From positions 1 through 34,932 of the IMG/VR virus record IMGVR_UViG_3300042542_000630: a stretch of 34,932 bases of DNA. One strand, given 5' to 3'. This DNA comes from a virus. Shown here piece by piece: positions 14,002-23,125 of this stretch; the first letter of the stretch is position 1, and each line of letters opens with the position of its first letter. A model generated the notes under the pieces. It made no database searches, had not been told where the DNA came from, and saw only the letters and a list, made by a program, of their open reading frames with translations. The position numbers and the translations under genes were made by a program.

Positions 14002-14597
14002 CAGAATAATCCATCCAAGATACCGGGAGCCTTCTTAGTGCTTTTGCGTTTACGGCCACCAATGCCAATTTTTGCCAATAGGGAGGCGAAGTTGCTTTCG
14101 GTGTCAGCCTCTAGGTCCATAGGTTCAGGCGTATAAGGTTTAGGCTCGTCCAGCTTCATTGTGAGAGGCTTACCAGGCTCTGAGCGTGCTACCTTTGGAG
14201 CCACAACGTCCATGAGATTAGGAGCGCCCACAAGGTTCGTAAACTTGCGAACATAGTTCTGGGTTTCCTTAAACTTTGGAACACCCCCTGCTTCGCGGAC
14301 ATTGCGCGGACCAGCGTTATACGCAGCTACAGCAAGGATGGGATCGCCAAACTGCTTCAGCATCTTTGCGTAGTATTTAACGCCGCCTTCGATATTCTGG
14401 AACGGATCGTCGATGTTTACGCCAAGCTCTTTTGCAGTGTCAGGCATGAGTTGCATGGGACCACGAGCGCCAGCCTTAGAAACTGCCTTGTTTTTGCCTC
14501 CAGAACTTTCGATCTGGAAGATGGCGCGAGCATGAGAAACAGGCACGCCATACTTGGCAGCCATCTTGTCAACGTGAGACGCTAAATCTTTAGCCAT
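14001..14597 (-). CDS. Internal virion lytic transglycosylase (SLT domain)
   Basis: 198 residues with an SLT fold: catalytic E30 in QIESSGG, GARGPMQLMP near 44-52, and AVAAYNAGPRNV near 85-95. The C-terminal 80 residues are Pro/Lys-rich and end in a Gly/Lys region. Phages of this kind carry a transglycosylase in the capsid to cut peptidoglycan during DNA entry. Here it is a separate protein rather than part of a large gp16-like protein. Confidence 0.9.
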   Translation of the reverse strand: MAKDLASHVDKMAAKYGVPVSHARAIFQIESSGGKNKAVSKAGARGPMQLMPDTAKELGVNIDDPFQNIEGGVKYYAKMLKQFGDPILAVAAYNAGPRNVREAGGVPKFKETQNYVRKFTNLVGAPNLMDVVAPKVARSEPGKPLTMKLDEPKPYTPEPMDLEADTESNFASLLAKIGIGGRKRKSTKKAPGILDGLF

Positions 14598-16225
14598 TAT
14601 TGCCCTCTCTGGCGGGGAGTTGTCAGACCAGCTACAGCGGCTGGGCTGAGTAGCGCACGAGACGCAACACCAACAGCCTGAGATGCCTTGCTAGGCTGAC
14701 GGCCAAGGATGGCTGCAATAGCTTTACGGCCTTGTGGCGTATACGGTGCGGCAATCAATGCGATAGCAGATGCCTGCTGTGGCGTGATACCTTCATAACC
14801 CAATGCTTCTGCGATACCCTGCCCACCAGCAGCCAGACCGCCAGTAAGAGCAAGATTGCGTGCCAAGCGTGTTGCAGTTCCGCTGTCAGGTGTCCGTGAA
14901 GGAATGTTGCGTCCAGCACGGGCCAAATCAGCATAGGGCCCACGGCGCTCACCCTTACCAAACGCAGATACAGCGCGGTCAAGAGATGATGGCGTAATCT
15001 TGCCCTGTGCGCCAGATGCAGCCTTCTTCAAACGAGATTGATGCGCCCAACCAGAATTGATCTGACGCAATGCAACGGCCTGCGCTGGGTTCTGTTCAGC
15101 AAGCGCGTCCATCCACGCCTGACGAAGATTAGCAGTCCCAACACCAAGACGGCGCTCAAACGGATCAGCAGACTTCATAAAGGCTTCAGATGACTTCCCA
15201 AGGCGGCTCAATGCGTCCTGAAGGTTTTTGCCACGGATCATGCCGCTTTCATCAGCCAAATCAGTGATGCTGTCTTTAATGATTGCCAGCCAATCACGTT
15301 GCAAGCTCTTGCGGCTTGACGGAATACCGAGGTCATCAAATACCTGACGCGCCGTTTGCCCAAATTCCTTGGTCACGTTAAACTCAAGGTTCGGAACAAG
15401 CGTATTGTAAGCCTGCTGCAGCTTGCCTTTTACCCAGCCAACAGCCTCTTCACCTTCCAAATCCTTAGGAACAACGCGGCCAATGAATGATGCAGCGCGA
15501 TTAAGTGCTGACTTTTCAAATTCATCGCCAACTTGCTCACGGGCGTATTGAACAAGGTCGCCAATGCCAGGAAGGCTTGTTGCGGCCTCTTCAAGTTTTT
15601 GAACACCACGCCCAAGAAGGCTTTCACCCTCACCTACAATCATTCCGAGTGTCGGGGAAATTCCCTCTTCGCGCAACGTGCGGATGCCACGGCTTACAGT
15701 CGGTGCAATTGTTCCTGCTACAACATCAGCAACAGGCTTCAGGGCAGTGGAAATAGCTGCACCAGAAGCAACATCACCCAAGAAGCCGGGAATATCCTGT
15801 GCGCGAGACAGTGCGGCACTGGAAAGGCCACCACCAAGAGCAGCCTGCCCAAGTGTGGCTGGAGCGATTACAGCGCGTGTGGGAAGCATTGCAGCCGTGC
15901 CAGCGATGTTTCCAAGGATTTGTCCAGCGGTAGAAGTATTTGCGCGACGAGCAACGTCAGTTTCCATCAACGTCTGACGGGCAGTAGGAAGCCCCAGAGC
16001 GGCCCCAAGGCGATTGATACCACCTACACCAGGCAATTGCTCCAAGCGTGATGCAACAATGTCCAGAGGCTCCCGTGCGCCAAGATACAAGCCGCGAAGC
16101 AAACTCTCATCACGAGGCTGCGTCGAACCAATCTGCTGCTTTACAGCCGCATCAATCACATCATCTGAAGTCCCCTCAGGAAACTCCAGAATAGTGCCGT
16201 CAGGAAGCTCTGCCTTAATCGTCAT
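14597..16225 (-). CDS. Internal virion or DNA-ejection protein (542 aa)
   Basis: The N-terminus ELPDGTILEFPEGTSDDVIDAAVKQQIG is the small domain common at the start of phage ejection proteins. The rest is Ala/Gly/Leu-rich with amphipathic and weakly hydrophobic helices (AGTAAMLPTRAVIAPATLGQAALGGGLSSAAL, LALTGGLAAGGQGIAEALG). The position next to the transglycosylase and the size suggest a protein ejected into the host envelope. Clear homologue not named. Confidence 0.7.
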   Translation of the reverse strand: MTIKAELPDGTILEFPEGTSDDVIDAAVKQQIGSTQPRDESLLRGLYLGAREPLDIVASRLEQLPGVGGINRLGAALGLPTARQTLMETDVARRANTSTAGQILGNIAGTAAMLPTRAVIAPATLGQAALGGGLSSAALSRAQDIPGFLGDVASGAAISTALKPVADVVAGTIAPTVSRGIRTLREEGISPTLGMIVGEGESLLGRGVQKLEEAATSLPGIGDLVQYAREQVGDEFEKSALNRAASFIGRVVPKDLEGEEAVGWVKGKLQQAYNTLVPNLEFNVTKEFGQTARQVFDDLGIPSSRKSLQRDWLAIIKDSITDLADESGMIRGKNLQDALSRLGKSSEAFMKSADPFERRLGVGTANLRQAWMDALAEQNPAQAVALRQINSGWAHQSRLKKAASGAQGKITPSSLDRAVSAFGKGERRGPYADLARAGRNIPSRTPDSGTATRLARNLALTGGLAAGGQGIAEALGYEGITPQQASAIALIAAPYTPQGRKAIAAILGRQPSKASQAVGVASRALLSPAAVAGLTTPRQRGQ

Positions 16226-16911
16226 TACATACGGTTCCCAAATCGGTCGAACTTGATAACCCGTGGAGCCTTAGAACCACCCATCATTGCCTTTGCGCGG
16301 TCAATGTTCGGAGTAGGCTTCTTAACTTCAGCCAAGCGGCTGTTAACAAAGTCTAGGCGCTCAGAGATAAGTGAGCGAAGACCGCCCAGCTTTTCCTCAA
16401 TCACTTCGTCCTTGTCGTCAGCCATCGGCTTAAAGGCTTCCAGCTTCTGAGCAAATTCACGCATATCTTGCGCACCTTCACCAGGAACGCGGGTAATCTG
16501 GCTTGCCAAAGAGTAAAGCTGGCTTGCTGCCGTGTTAAAACGCCCGACATCCTTTGAAACGCTATCGCCAGGGAACGCGCCAGGGAAATACTCACGGACC
16601 ACGCGCCAAGGCTCTTTGCCCTTAAGTGAGCGATTATATATTTGCTCTGCACGTCCAAGTTGCTTTGCAACGCTGTTCAATTGTGTGCGAGCAGATGCCA
16701 AGTCCTGATAAATAGCAGGCGTTGGAATGTTCGCGGTTGCAGCAGCCGTTGCGGCTTCAGTTCCCGGCTTTAATCCAGCTTCAACGCGAGCCTTTGCCCC
16801 AGCTTCAGCGCCAGCAACAGCGCCACGAAAGCCGGGGGTTTCAGTCGGCTTTACAGGCTGCTGAAGAGCCTCTGGTGCAGACTTTACAATTGGTGCGTCA
16901 CGCCATCCCAT
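16225..16911 (-). CDS. Internal virion protein, helical (228 aa)
   Basis: Stop and starts chain with both neighbours. The N-terminus is Ala/Gly-rich (AVAGAEAGAKARVEAGLKPG), then a helical core (DLASARTQLNSVAKQLGRAEQIYN) and a coiled-coil tail ending KFDRFGNRM. Part of the ejection-protein cluster. No family named. Confidence 0.6.
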   Translation of the reverse strand: MGWRDAPIVKSAPEALQQPVKPTETPGFRGAVAGAEAGAKARVEAGLKPGTEAATAAATANIPTPAIYQDLASARTQLNSVAKQLGRAEQIYNRSLKGKEPWRVVREYFPGAFPGDSVSKDVGRFNTAASQLYSLASQITRVPGEGAQDMREFAQKLEAFKPMADDKDEVIEEKLGGLRSLISERLDFVNSRLAEVKKPTPNIDRAKAMMGGSKAPRVIKFDRFGNRM

Positions 16912-17465
16912 TATGGTTTACTCCGAATGTTGCCTTCAGGGTCTACGAATTGCGCACCAGATGGCAGTTTTTCATAATCAGCGTCACTTGCTACAGTCGG
17001 CAATCCTTGCAAACGAGCGGATGGATTGACAATAGCACCAGTAAACGGATCACGCGGACGGCCAAGCGGATCAAACGCCAATCGCGCTGGGGCTTGAGCC
17101 TTGTTTTGCTCAATGATTAACTTTGCGAAGTCATCAGCGGGCATTAACTGGATTGCACGAGCCAACTGAGGATTGGTCTGCTGCAACTCAGAAATGTATT
17201 GCTGACGGACAGCGTCAAGTTGCGCTTTACGCTCTGCCTGCTTTTTCAACTCTTCAATCTGAATGCGGCCCTGAACTTCCTGCAACTTCTGCTGCTGAAG
17301 GCCCTGAATAACTTGCTGCGGAGTTGTCGTCGATCCGCGAGATACTGACTTTAGCAACGCGCCCAAAGCCGAGAGCTTGTCGCCAGTATTTAGTTGCCCA
17401 GCGAGATTGCCCTGCATGATTTGTGCAAGGCGTTCTGCATCAGTCATGGTTGGGTTCATAGCCAT
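16911..17465 (-). CDS. Internal virion protein, helical (184 aa)
   Basis: Starts MAMNPTMTDAERLAQIMQGNLAGQL and continues with a Gln/Leu-rich coiled coil (QGLQQQKLQEVQGRIQIEELKKQAERKAQLDAVRQQY). The C-terminal part contains FDPLGRPRDPFTG and FVDPEGNIRSK. Likely a component of the internal virion core or ejectosome. Position-based assignment. Confidence 0.55.
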   Translation of the reverse strand: MAMNPTMTDAERLAQIMQGNLAGQLNTGDKLSALGALLKSVSRGSTTTPQQVIQGLQQQKLQEVQGRIQIEELKKQAERKAQLDAVRQQYISELQQTNPQLARAIQLMPADDFAKLIIEQNKAQAPARLAFDPLGRPRDPFTGAIVNPSARLQGLPTVASDADYEKLPSGAQFVDPEGNIRSKP

Positions 17466-17467
17466 AA

Positions 17468-18331
17468 TTAGAAAATCCCAAGTTTCTTGAGGCCGCCAAG
17501 GATGCCAACAACGTCACCAGCCGTGCCTAGGAAGCCCTGACCAGGTGTTGTAGTAGTTGTAGCAGAAGACGTTGTGGCCGGAACGCCAGCAATTCCAGAT
17601 TGCAAAATTCGCAGTTGCTCCATTGGATAACCACGCTGCGCAAGGAAATCCTGATAGGCCAGATCAAGGTTCTGCTGTGCCATCTGACGTTGCGCTTGTC
17701 CTGCACCAGCCAACATCTGCTGACGGGCCTGCTCTTGCGACAATGCTTGAGCGCCCAAGCCTGCCAATTGTGCAGCACCAGCCAATTGCTGTGTCGGAAG
17801 CTGAGAAGCCAAGCCAGCGGCCTGTCCGTAACCCTGCTGATACAGGTTAGCCAGCGCCTGCTGCGTGTTCAAATCCTGTTCTGCCGCCAACTGGGCTTCG
17901 TAAACGCCACGGCGCTCGTTACCGAATGCACGAGCCGAAGCAAGGCGGGCGCGGGTTTCTGCGTCACGCTCTGCACGAGACTGAGCCAATCGGCGCATTG
18001 TCGCATCTACAACGCTCTCCTGATACGGAGACATGAAGCCTTGCACGTTCTGCTGGAACTGGGCGGGAGAGTAGCCAGCAGCCATCTGGGCGGCCTGCGT
18101 GGCCTGTTCAAGCTGAGGAGCGCCTACACGGCCTAAAGCAGCCTGCTCTGCCATCTGGAAGGCTTGCTGCTCCTGCGGGCGAAACTGAGCAACTCGAGGC
18201 CCCTGATAAGCCTGATACGGGATGGAAGCCACATTCTGTGCGGCCATGAACCCACGGGTCATCAAGTCCTGAACAAATGGATTTAGCTGCTGCGTTGTCT
18301 GCTGTGTCGCAGTCTGACCGCCCTTAGACAT
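17468..18331 (-). CDS. Internal virion protein, Gln/Ala-rich (287 aa)
   Basis: Begins MSKGGQTATQQTTQQLNPFVQDLMTRGF and is very rich in Gln and Ala with long helices. Ends with a short Thr tract (TTSSATTTTTPG) and GILGGLKKLGIF, a C-terminal amphipathic segment. Gln/Ala-rich proteins at this position in podoviruses are ejected internal proteins. Confidence is moderate. Confidence 0.6.
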   Translation of the reverse strand: MSKGGQTATQQTTQQLNPFVQDLMTRGFMAAQNVASIPYQAYQGPRVAQFRPQEQQAFQMAEQAALGRVGAPQLEQATQAAQMAAGYSPAQFQQNVQGFMSPYQESVVDATMRRLAQSRAERDAETRARLASARAFGNERRGVYEAQLAAEQDLNTQQALANLYQQGYGQAAGLASQLPTQQLAGAAQLAGLGAQALSQEQARQQMLAGAGQAQRQMAQQNLDLAYQDFLAQRGYPMEQLRILQSGIAGVPATTSSATTTTTPGQGFLGTAGDVVGILGGLKKLGIF

Positions 18332-18333
18332 AC

Positions 18334-18702
18334 TTAAAGCTCCTTAGCGATGGTGGTGCATACTTCTTTCCACCCATCTCGCTCGAAAATCCTTACCCAA
18401 CCCCGTCTACCAGATATTGACATAGAATTACAGCCAATAGTTTTAGCATACGCTCTTACAGACTTCTCCATTTCGAGAAGCTCTTCTAAGTCTCCACCAG
18501 CAAGGAAGATGTGCATCACCTTGGTCTGGGGATATATCTGTATCTCAGTTATGATTGCCGACTTGTCACCGGGCCAGAACTGAAAGTCACCTCTAACTAC
18601 GCCATTCCAAATATCGTCTAGTGTATGCGTGCCTTTGGTGTATTCTAATGCGTCTTCGATATACTTACGGCGCGCATGGAACTGTTCGTAAACTGGTATC
18701 AT
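18334..18702 (-). CDS. GNAT-like small virion protein (internal virion gp13-like)
   Basis: 122 residues. ATG overlaps the upstream stop (ATGA). The pattern of IYPQTKVMHIFLAGGDLEELLEMEKSVRAYAKTIGCNSMSISGRRGWVRIFERDGWKE resembles the GNAT fold of the short protein encoded near T7-like internal virion genes. It may be an inactive acetyltransferase fold used in assembly. Confidence 0.55.
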   Translation of the reverse strand: MIPVYEQFHARRKYIEDALEYTKGTHTLDDIWNGVVRGDFQFWPGDKSAIITEIQIYPQTKVMHIFLAGGDLEELLEMEKSVRAYAKTIGCNSMSISGRRGWVRIFERDGWKEVCTTIAKEL

Positions 18703-19811
18703 TGCTGAACCTGAGTAACCGCCACATGGGCTGTCGGAGCGGATGGAGCAAAAGCTGTTGCCGCTACGTTAGTTGGTTGCAAGCCAGTGTCATCCACCGC
18801 CCAGAATAGTTCCACATAGTCACCAGCGGCCAGTGACACGAAGTCATTGATGGCCAAAACAGCATAACCACCGCTATCTTTAAGTGACCCTACAGCCGTG
18901 CTTGAACCAATGTTTGTCGTGCCGTTCTTCTTCAGCCACATCCACGCCGCTTTTCCGTTAGCGTTTGCAGACGAGAACTGGATGCGTGCGGCAAAGTTGT
19001 AGAGGCCGCTGTGGGCCACTGTCAGGCGTGTTGTAGGGCTTCCTGTGAGGGTAATCCCCTCGGTGATAACTGTCGTGTCCCACGCAAGCGCATATGCTGT
19101 ATTGGCGGCTGCCGGGGTGATTGTCGTGTTCTTAGTAAACTGGCCGTTGTAGTATTGCTGCTCAATGGCTGGGCGGACGAATATCTCACCATCCGTAGTT
19201 CCAACCTTGAGGACAGCAGCAACAGGAACCACGTTGTCAGGCGCTGTTGGCTTAACGTTAGTGAACGCGCCAGCGGTAGTCGGTGAGGCGTAGAGAATGT
19301 CTCCAACGCTAAACGCGCTCGTGTTAATACCGCGAACGTGTCCGAATGTGGTGCAGTAACCTACTTCGCCGCTGTCAGGCAGTTCGTGTGTAAGCACACC
19401 AAGTATATACAATGTGGGCGTGGAGCCGTTAGCTAGATACTTTGATACCGACAGGACGTTGTTCGCACCAACGCCAGAGAAGCCAACGACAGTGCCGTTC
19501 GCCATCGTAGAGCCAGTCATGTTCTCTACGCGGGCGTATACTTCTTGGCCGACTTGTTGGATAACGCCATATTCCATGCCGACATCGAGCGTTCCATCTT
19601 GGGAGTTCCAAGACATCGTGCCTTCAGCGGGCGTGTGGCTGTCAGTCGTAACGAACGAAGCGTCAGAGACAATCAGCTTTGCAGGCTGATAAATGCCTAC
19701 ATCCTGCCCTTTTTCGTAAAGGGTGTTGGAATAAAGCTCAATAAGGCGGTTGCGTTGCGCCTCATATGCAGGATTATACGCGCCAGGAGGCGGTGGTAGC
19801 TTCAGTGTCAC
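18699..19811 (-). CDS. Fibre or decoration protein with C-terminal C1q-like jelly roll
   Basis: 370 residues. The first ~200 residues are a virion-binding part with beta motifs (ARVENMTGSTMANGTVVGFSGVG). Residues ~225-365 fit a C1q/TNF-like jelly roll (AYALAWDTTVITEGITLTG..., TVAHSGLYNFAARIQFSS..., AGDYVELFWAVDD). Such domains at phage tips bind surface carbohydrates or proteins. Position downstream of the nozzle supports a tail role. Confidence 0.6.
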   Translation of the reverse strand: MTLKLPPPPGAYNPAYEAQRNRLIELYSNTLYEKGQDVGIYQPAKLIVSDASFVTTDSHTPAEGTMSWNSQDGTLDVGMEYGVIQQVGQEVYARVENMTGSTMANGTVVGFSGVGANNVLSVSKYLANGSTPTLYILGVLTHELPDSGEVGYCTTFGHVRGINTSAFSVGDILYASPTTAGAFTNVKPTAPDNVVPVAAVLKVGTTDGEIFVRPAIEQQYYNGQFTKNTTITPAAANTAYALAWDTTVITEGITLTGSPTTRLTVAHSGLYNFAARIQFSSANANGKAAWMWLKKNGTTNIGSSTAVGSLKDSGGYAVLAINDFVSLAAGDYVELFWAVDDTGLQPTNVAATAFAPSAPTAHVAVTQVQQ

Positions 19812-21292
19812 CTACGGCCCCCAGCCATAGCGTTAATCCGTTGCGTCCCTACGCGCCAATCTGAAGGTGTCGCGCCCGTTGTGATGCGCATCTTTACCTG
19901 ACGGCCATTGAACCGCAGTGATGTCGGCTGCGTGAGACTGTAAGGCCCATAGGATGTTTCATCGTCGTTTGGGTAATAGCGTGTTTTGAACGTAATGGTA
20001 ACACTGCCTTGGTTGCGCTCGTCAGGAATTAGCTCGTTGACATACATAACGTTGTCGCCGTTGCCGATCTGGACGGGGCCACTTTCCACATAAGGCGATG
20101 CACCAGAGTAATTCAGGCCAACTTCATGGTCGTAGATATAGCCATTTGTTCCGATCATAATCGGGTTGCGGAACACGCTGCGGTCCGTGCCAGCCGTGCG
20201 GGCAAGCGTGCCAATAGACCAATGGTTTTCGACGTAATCCCACGAGACGTAACTGTCGTTCTCGTTTGAATTTGCAGACGGATAGAACCACCATACCTCA
20301 TTGTATTGCGAGTTGTTAACCGCATAAACTTTAGAGATTTGGTTCGTGTTAATATTGTTGAAAACGTAGTCGTAAACTTCGCAGGGCAGCGGCTTTACAT
20401 AGCCATCATAAACGTGGAAGCCCTTCTGCCCCATCCAAACAGCCATATTATCAAGAACTGAGACAGCGTTAGCGGAAGCAACGCCGCACGCGCGACCAGC
20501 AATTTCTGCTGAATAGACGAAAGGCTGACCAACGTAGGTTAGAACGTGTGCATCAATGTCTGTCAGGATAAGGTTCTGACCACGGACACGTTTTGCGCAG
20601 ATAATCCGGCCTGATGTCTGGAGCGTAATGCTGCCAGCAAGGTTCGTAGAGGCTGGTGTCCAGATGGTATTATCTTCAAGGTCCGACCAAGCAACCTTGC
20701 GGCCATCGCCACCAGCGCCCAGAGCAAACAATGAGCGTTCAGCAGTTACCAGGCAACCAATGTTGTTAATCGGCGCGTTAGTGATCTGCTGGGCCTTCGT
20801 GGGCGTAGAATAGTCAAGTTGCCATTCGTAGAGCTTGCCATCAGATGTGGCGCATCCGACAAGATATTCACCCCAAGTGTCGAGTGACCACGTTGTCGCA
20901 GGAGTTACAGAACCAGTGTCAGGGCGAGGTGTGCCGTAATAGCCACCGCTATAAGTGCCAATGCCATAGCCAGCGCCCGTAGAAGCATCGTCAGAACCCG
21001 CTGTAAAACCAACAGGCGTAATGTCTACCAGAACATTTGATTGAGTAACAGCATACAGCTTGGATGACGTTCCAATCGCCATCAGGCGCACGTTGCCGTT
21101 GGTTTTCCATGTAAGAAGAGAGCGGGCCTTGCCTGTTAGCGCGGTAATGTCGCGCTGTTCCCAGCCCCCAATAGGCTCCATCGCACCTTCCGTCCAGCGG
21201 ACAAGGTTAGCGTCATACCACCGCCCTGCGGACTGTAGTTCAGTGCCGCTACGATACACTCCGGGCGGTATAGAGAGTGGAATAAGGGCCAT
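19808..21292 (-). CDS. Tail nozzle or hub-like beta-propeller protein (494 aa)
   Basis: Begins MALIPLSIPPGVYRSGTELQSAGRWYDANLVRW, the pattern of podoviral tail proteins of the P22 gp10/T7 gp12 type, with beta-rich repeats (LLTWKTNGNVRLMAIGTSSKLYAV, GEYLVGCATSDGKLYEWQ, LFALGAGGDGRKVAWSD). Ends with an outer barrel (FKTRYYPNDDE...). It probably closes the tail tube. The order relative to the adaptor and fibres supports this. Confidence 0.7.
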   Translation of the reverse strand: MALIPLSIPPGVYRSGTELQSAGRWYDANLVRWTEGAMEPIGGWEQRDITALTGKARSLLTWKTNGNVRLMAIGTSSKLYAVTQSNVLVDITPVGFTAGSDDASTGAGYGIGTYSGGYYGTPRPDTGSVTPATTWSLDTWGEYLVGCATSDGKLYEWQLDYSTPTKAQQITNAPINNIGCLVTAERSLFALGAGGDGRKVAWSDLEDNTIWTPASTNLAGSITLQTSGRIICAKRVRGQNLILTDIDAHVLTYVGQPFVYSAEIAGRACGVASANAVSVLDNMAVWMGQKGFHVYDGYVKPLPCEVYDYVFNNINTNQISKVYAVNNSQYNEVWWFYPSANSNENDSYVSWDYVENHWSIGTLARTAGTDRSVFRNPIMIGTNGYIYDHEVGLNYSGASPYVESGPVQIGNGDNVMYVNELIPDERNQGSVTITFKTRYYPNDDETSYGPYSLTQPTSLRFNGRQVKMRITTGATPSDWRVGTQRINAMAGGRR

Positions 21293-21294
21293 AG

Positions 21295-21627
21295 CTACTC
21301 ATCAAAATCGTCGGGAGAGAACGTAAACACAATCTCTATATCATCTTCTTCAGAGTTTTGCCATGCCTCTGCCATCAATGCAGCGTAAGCAATTGCGTCT
21401 TCGGAACTATCCTGATGCCAGCCTGGTGATTGATGCTGCCGCGCAAGTTTCAAGAGGAGCATAAACAGCCATCCCTCTTGTTCGCTTAATATATTCCCTG
21501 TCAGGACGTTGAAGGCAGCGACTGTTGATCTCATGCTGCGCTCACCTTCAGGTGTATCGTATTCCTGCGCCCTTTCGAGCATCAGGTCTGCGGCGCGTTC
21601 AAGAAACTCAATTGCCGAGATTGTCAT
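21295..21627 (-). CDS. DUF6378-like protein
   Basis: 110 residues from ATG 21627, which overlaps the end of the phosphoesterase gene. It contains LERAADLMLERAQEYDTPEGER, WLFMLLLKLARQH, and DSSEDAIAYAALMAE, the conserved helices of DUF6378. These resemble nucleotide-pool (MazG-like) helical folds, but function is unknown. The C-terminus is acidic. Confidence 0.65.
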   Translation of the reverse strand: MTISAIEFLERAADLMLERAQEYDTPEGERSMRSTVAAFNVLTGNILSEQEGWLFMLLLKLARQHQSPGWHQDSSEDAIAYAALMAEAWQNSEEDDIEIVFTFSPDDFDE

Positions 21628-22609
21628 CGCCACTTGCTCCGTCGAATACACATTGGCCTCGGAAATACGCTTTCCCATCCAGCACCTCGCATAGCTCTGG
21701 CGGCAGCAGTATCCCATCCTTGAAGGTTAGCACCGCAAAGCCAGATGTGTGCGGCGATGGGTTGTTTTCAGCGTAATCGAACTGCGGGCCATGCGGCTCT
21801 GCAAGAGTGCCTGTGTCAACGCCATAGCGACGACCATTGTAGTCAGCCCAAGGTGTAACAGCCAAGCGGTGAAGATGCCCTGTAACGATGCTCTTACCAG
21901 ACTTTAGCGTGTTGTTATATGCAGCATGGATGCCGTTGTGATAACGATGCTTAATCATCACGTTACCGTTAACCATCAGCGACCACGCAAAGTCCCAGCG
22001 GTCAAACTTAGTGTCTAATCGCGCCAAAACGCCTTCATATTCTGCCGCATTGGTAACAAGCATACGGTCAAACCGCATATCGTGGTTGCCAACGTTCCAG
22101 AATGTGCTGCAACCCTTTGGCAGTAACATTTCAATGTCAGCCATGTTCTCTTGGCAGACTTCAAGTTCTTCTTTGACGCTTGGCAGATCAGACCAGCCCA
22201 TAGGAGCATGGCGAGATACCCGTGCGCCGTCAAAGATGTCACCATTCGCCACAACAGCGCGGGGCTTTAGTTCTTTAATCAGAACGTGCAGCGCCTCGTG
22301 GGCTACAGTCCGCTCTTGGTAAGGCCACCAGTGGGCATCCGAGAAGACAATGATATTTCCTGTATCTACAGAAATGTCATTCTGGTTCTTGTAGGCGCGA
22401 CCAACGTCATCGCGGGACCACTTCCCATGCGTGCCAGAGTTTCCGCGAGGCCTGCTTTGCAGGAATACGCCATTTTCTGCTAGTTGCTCTCTACGTTTGT
22501 AGATTAGGCGCTCATCAAGCCCCGTTTGTTCAGCCATGCGGCGCGGGCTACCATTAGCCTTAGCCCAAGCCTGTATAAATTCAGCGTCTGAAAGAATAGG
22601 TGTAGGCAT
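21608..22609 (-). CDS. Metallophosphoesterase with N-terminal HTH
   Basis: 333 residues. Catalytic motifs: SDAHW with D91 and H93, NGDIFD with D124, GNHD at 174-177, GHLH at 244-247. Residues 8-48 form a helix-turn-helix (AEFIQAWAKANGSPRRMAEQTGLDERLIYKRR). Such phage enzymes act on phosphodiesters of unknown kind. It lies in the late unit between lysis and tail genes, which is unusual for a nucleotide enzyme. Confidence 0.85.
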   Translation of the reverse strand: MPTPILSDAEFIQAWAKANGSPRRMAEQTGLDERLIYKRREQLAENGVFLQSRPRGNSGTHGKWSRDDVGRAYKNQNDISVDTGNIIVFSDAHWWPYQERTVAHEALHVLIKELKPRAVVANGDIFDGARVSRHAPMGWSDLPSVKEELEVCQENMADIEMLLPKGCSTFWNVGNHDMRFDRMLVTNAAEYEGVLARLDTKFDRWDFAWSLMVNGNVMIKHRYHNGIHAAYNNTLKSGKSIVTGHLHRLAVTPWADYNGRRYGVDTGTLAEPHGPQFDYAENNPSPHTSGFAVLTFKDGILLPPELCEVLDGKAYFRGQCVFDGASGDDNLGN

Positions 22610-22618
22610 GAAGCCCCC

Positions 22619-22795
22619 TTACGACAAATACTGCGCAATCGCCCCCAACAAGCCAGCAGCAGCCGCAATAATAGCTGCAATCTTAGCCTTCTTCGCCGTT
22701 TGAGCAGAAGTTGCGTTAATTGGCAATGTTTTACCAATTACACCCGTATCACTCAGGCTTGCGGCAAGTGTCTTCAGCAAGTTCTTAATGTCCAT
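22619..22795 (-). CDS. Small membrane protein, possible holin (58 aa)
   Basis: MDIKNLLKTLAASLSDTGVI... ends in one hydrophobic helix (AAIIAAAAGLLGAIAQYL). It is directly next to the spanin genes in the lysis region, so a holin or antiholin role is plausible. A ribosome site AGGAGG lies upstream, inside the gap before 22805. Confidence 0.6.
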   Translation of the reverse strand: MDIKNLLKTLAASLSDTGVIGKTLPINATSAQTAKKAKIAAIIAAAAGLLGAIAQYLS

Positions 22796-22804
22796 AGTAA
22801 CCTC

Positions 22805-23125
22805 CTATTTAGCCTTCAGGGCTTCTTTCCACGCCTCTATGACAAGACGATGTTTAGTCTTGCAGTCACCAAACGCTTCGATAAGTCCCTTTTCCCACAG
22901 CGCACGCTCTGGGTCTAAAAATGGCTTAGGTGGCTCACTCAGGTTTTTGCACGGCGCTGACAGATTTGCCGGAGGAGCCGGGAGTGTCTGTATCACGGAT
23001 GCTTTCGATGAGCAGGCTGACAACGCCATCAGGAGGAGCGGGGCAATCAGCGGGAGGCGCTGGGATATCCCTGTATATTTCCTTGATGGTGTTTGTGCGC
23101 TCGACAGATGTAACTTCTGCGGCAT
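22805..23125 (-). CDS. o-spanin lipoprotein (Rz1-like), nested in the i-spanin gene
   Basis: 106 residues from ATG 23125, preceded by GAGGAAG. The signal segment LPLIAPLLLMALSAC ends in a lipobox with cysteine, and the mature part is Pro-rich (LPAPPANLSAPC). It overlaps the i-spanin gene in another frame for ~190 bp and extends beyond its stop. o-Spanin anchors to the outer membrane and joins the i-spanin to fuse membranes at lysis. Confidence 0.85.
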   Translation of the reverse strand: MPQKLHLSSAQTPSRKYTGISQRLPLIAPLLLMALSACSSKASVIQTLPAPPANLSAPCKNLSEPPKPFLDPERALWEKGLIEAFGDCKTKHRLVIEAWKEALKAK

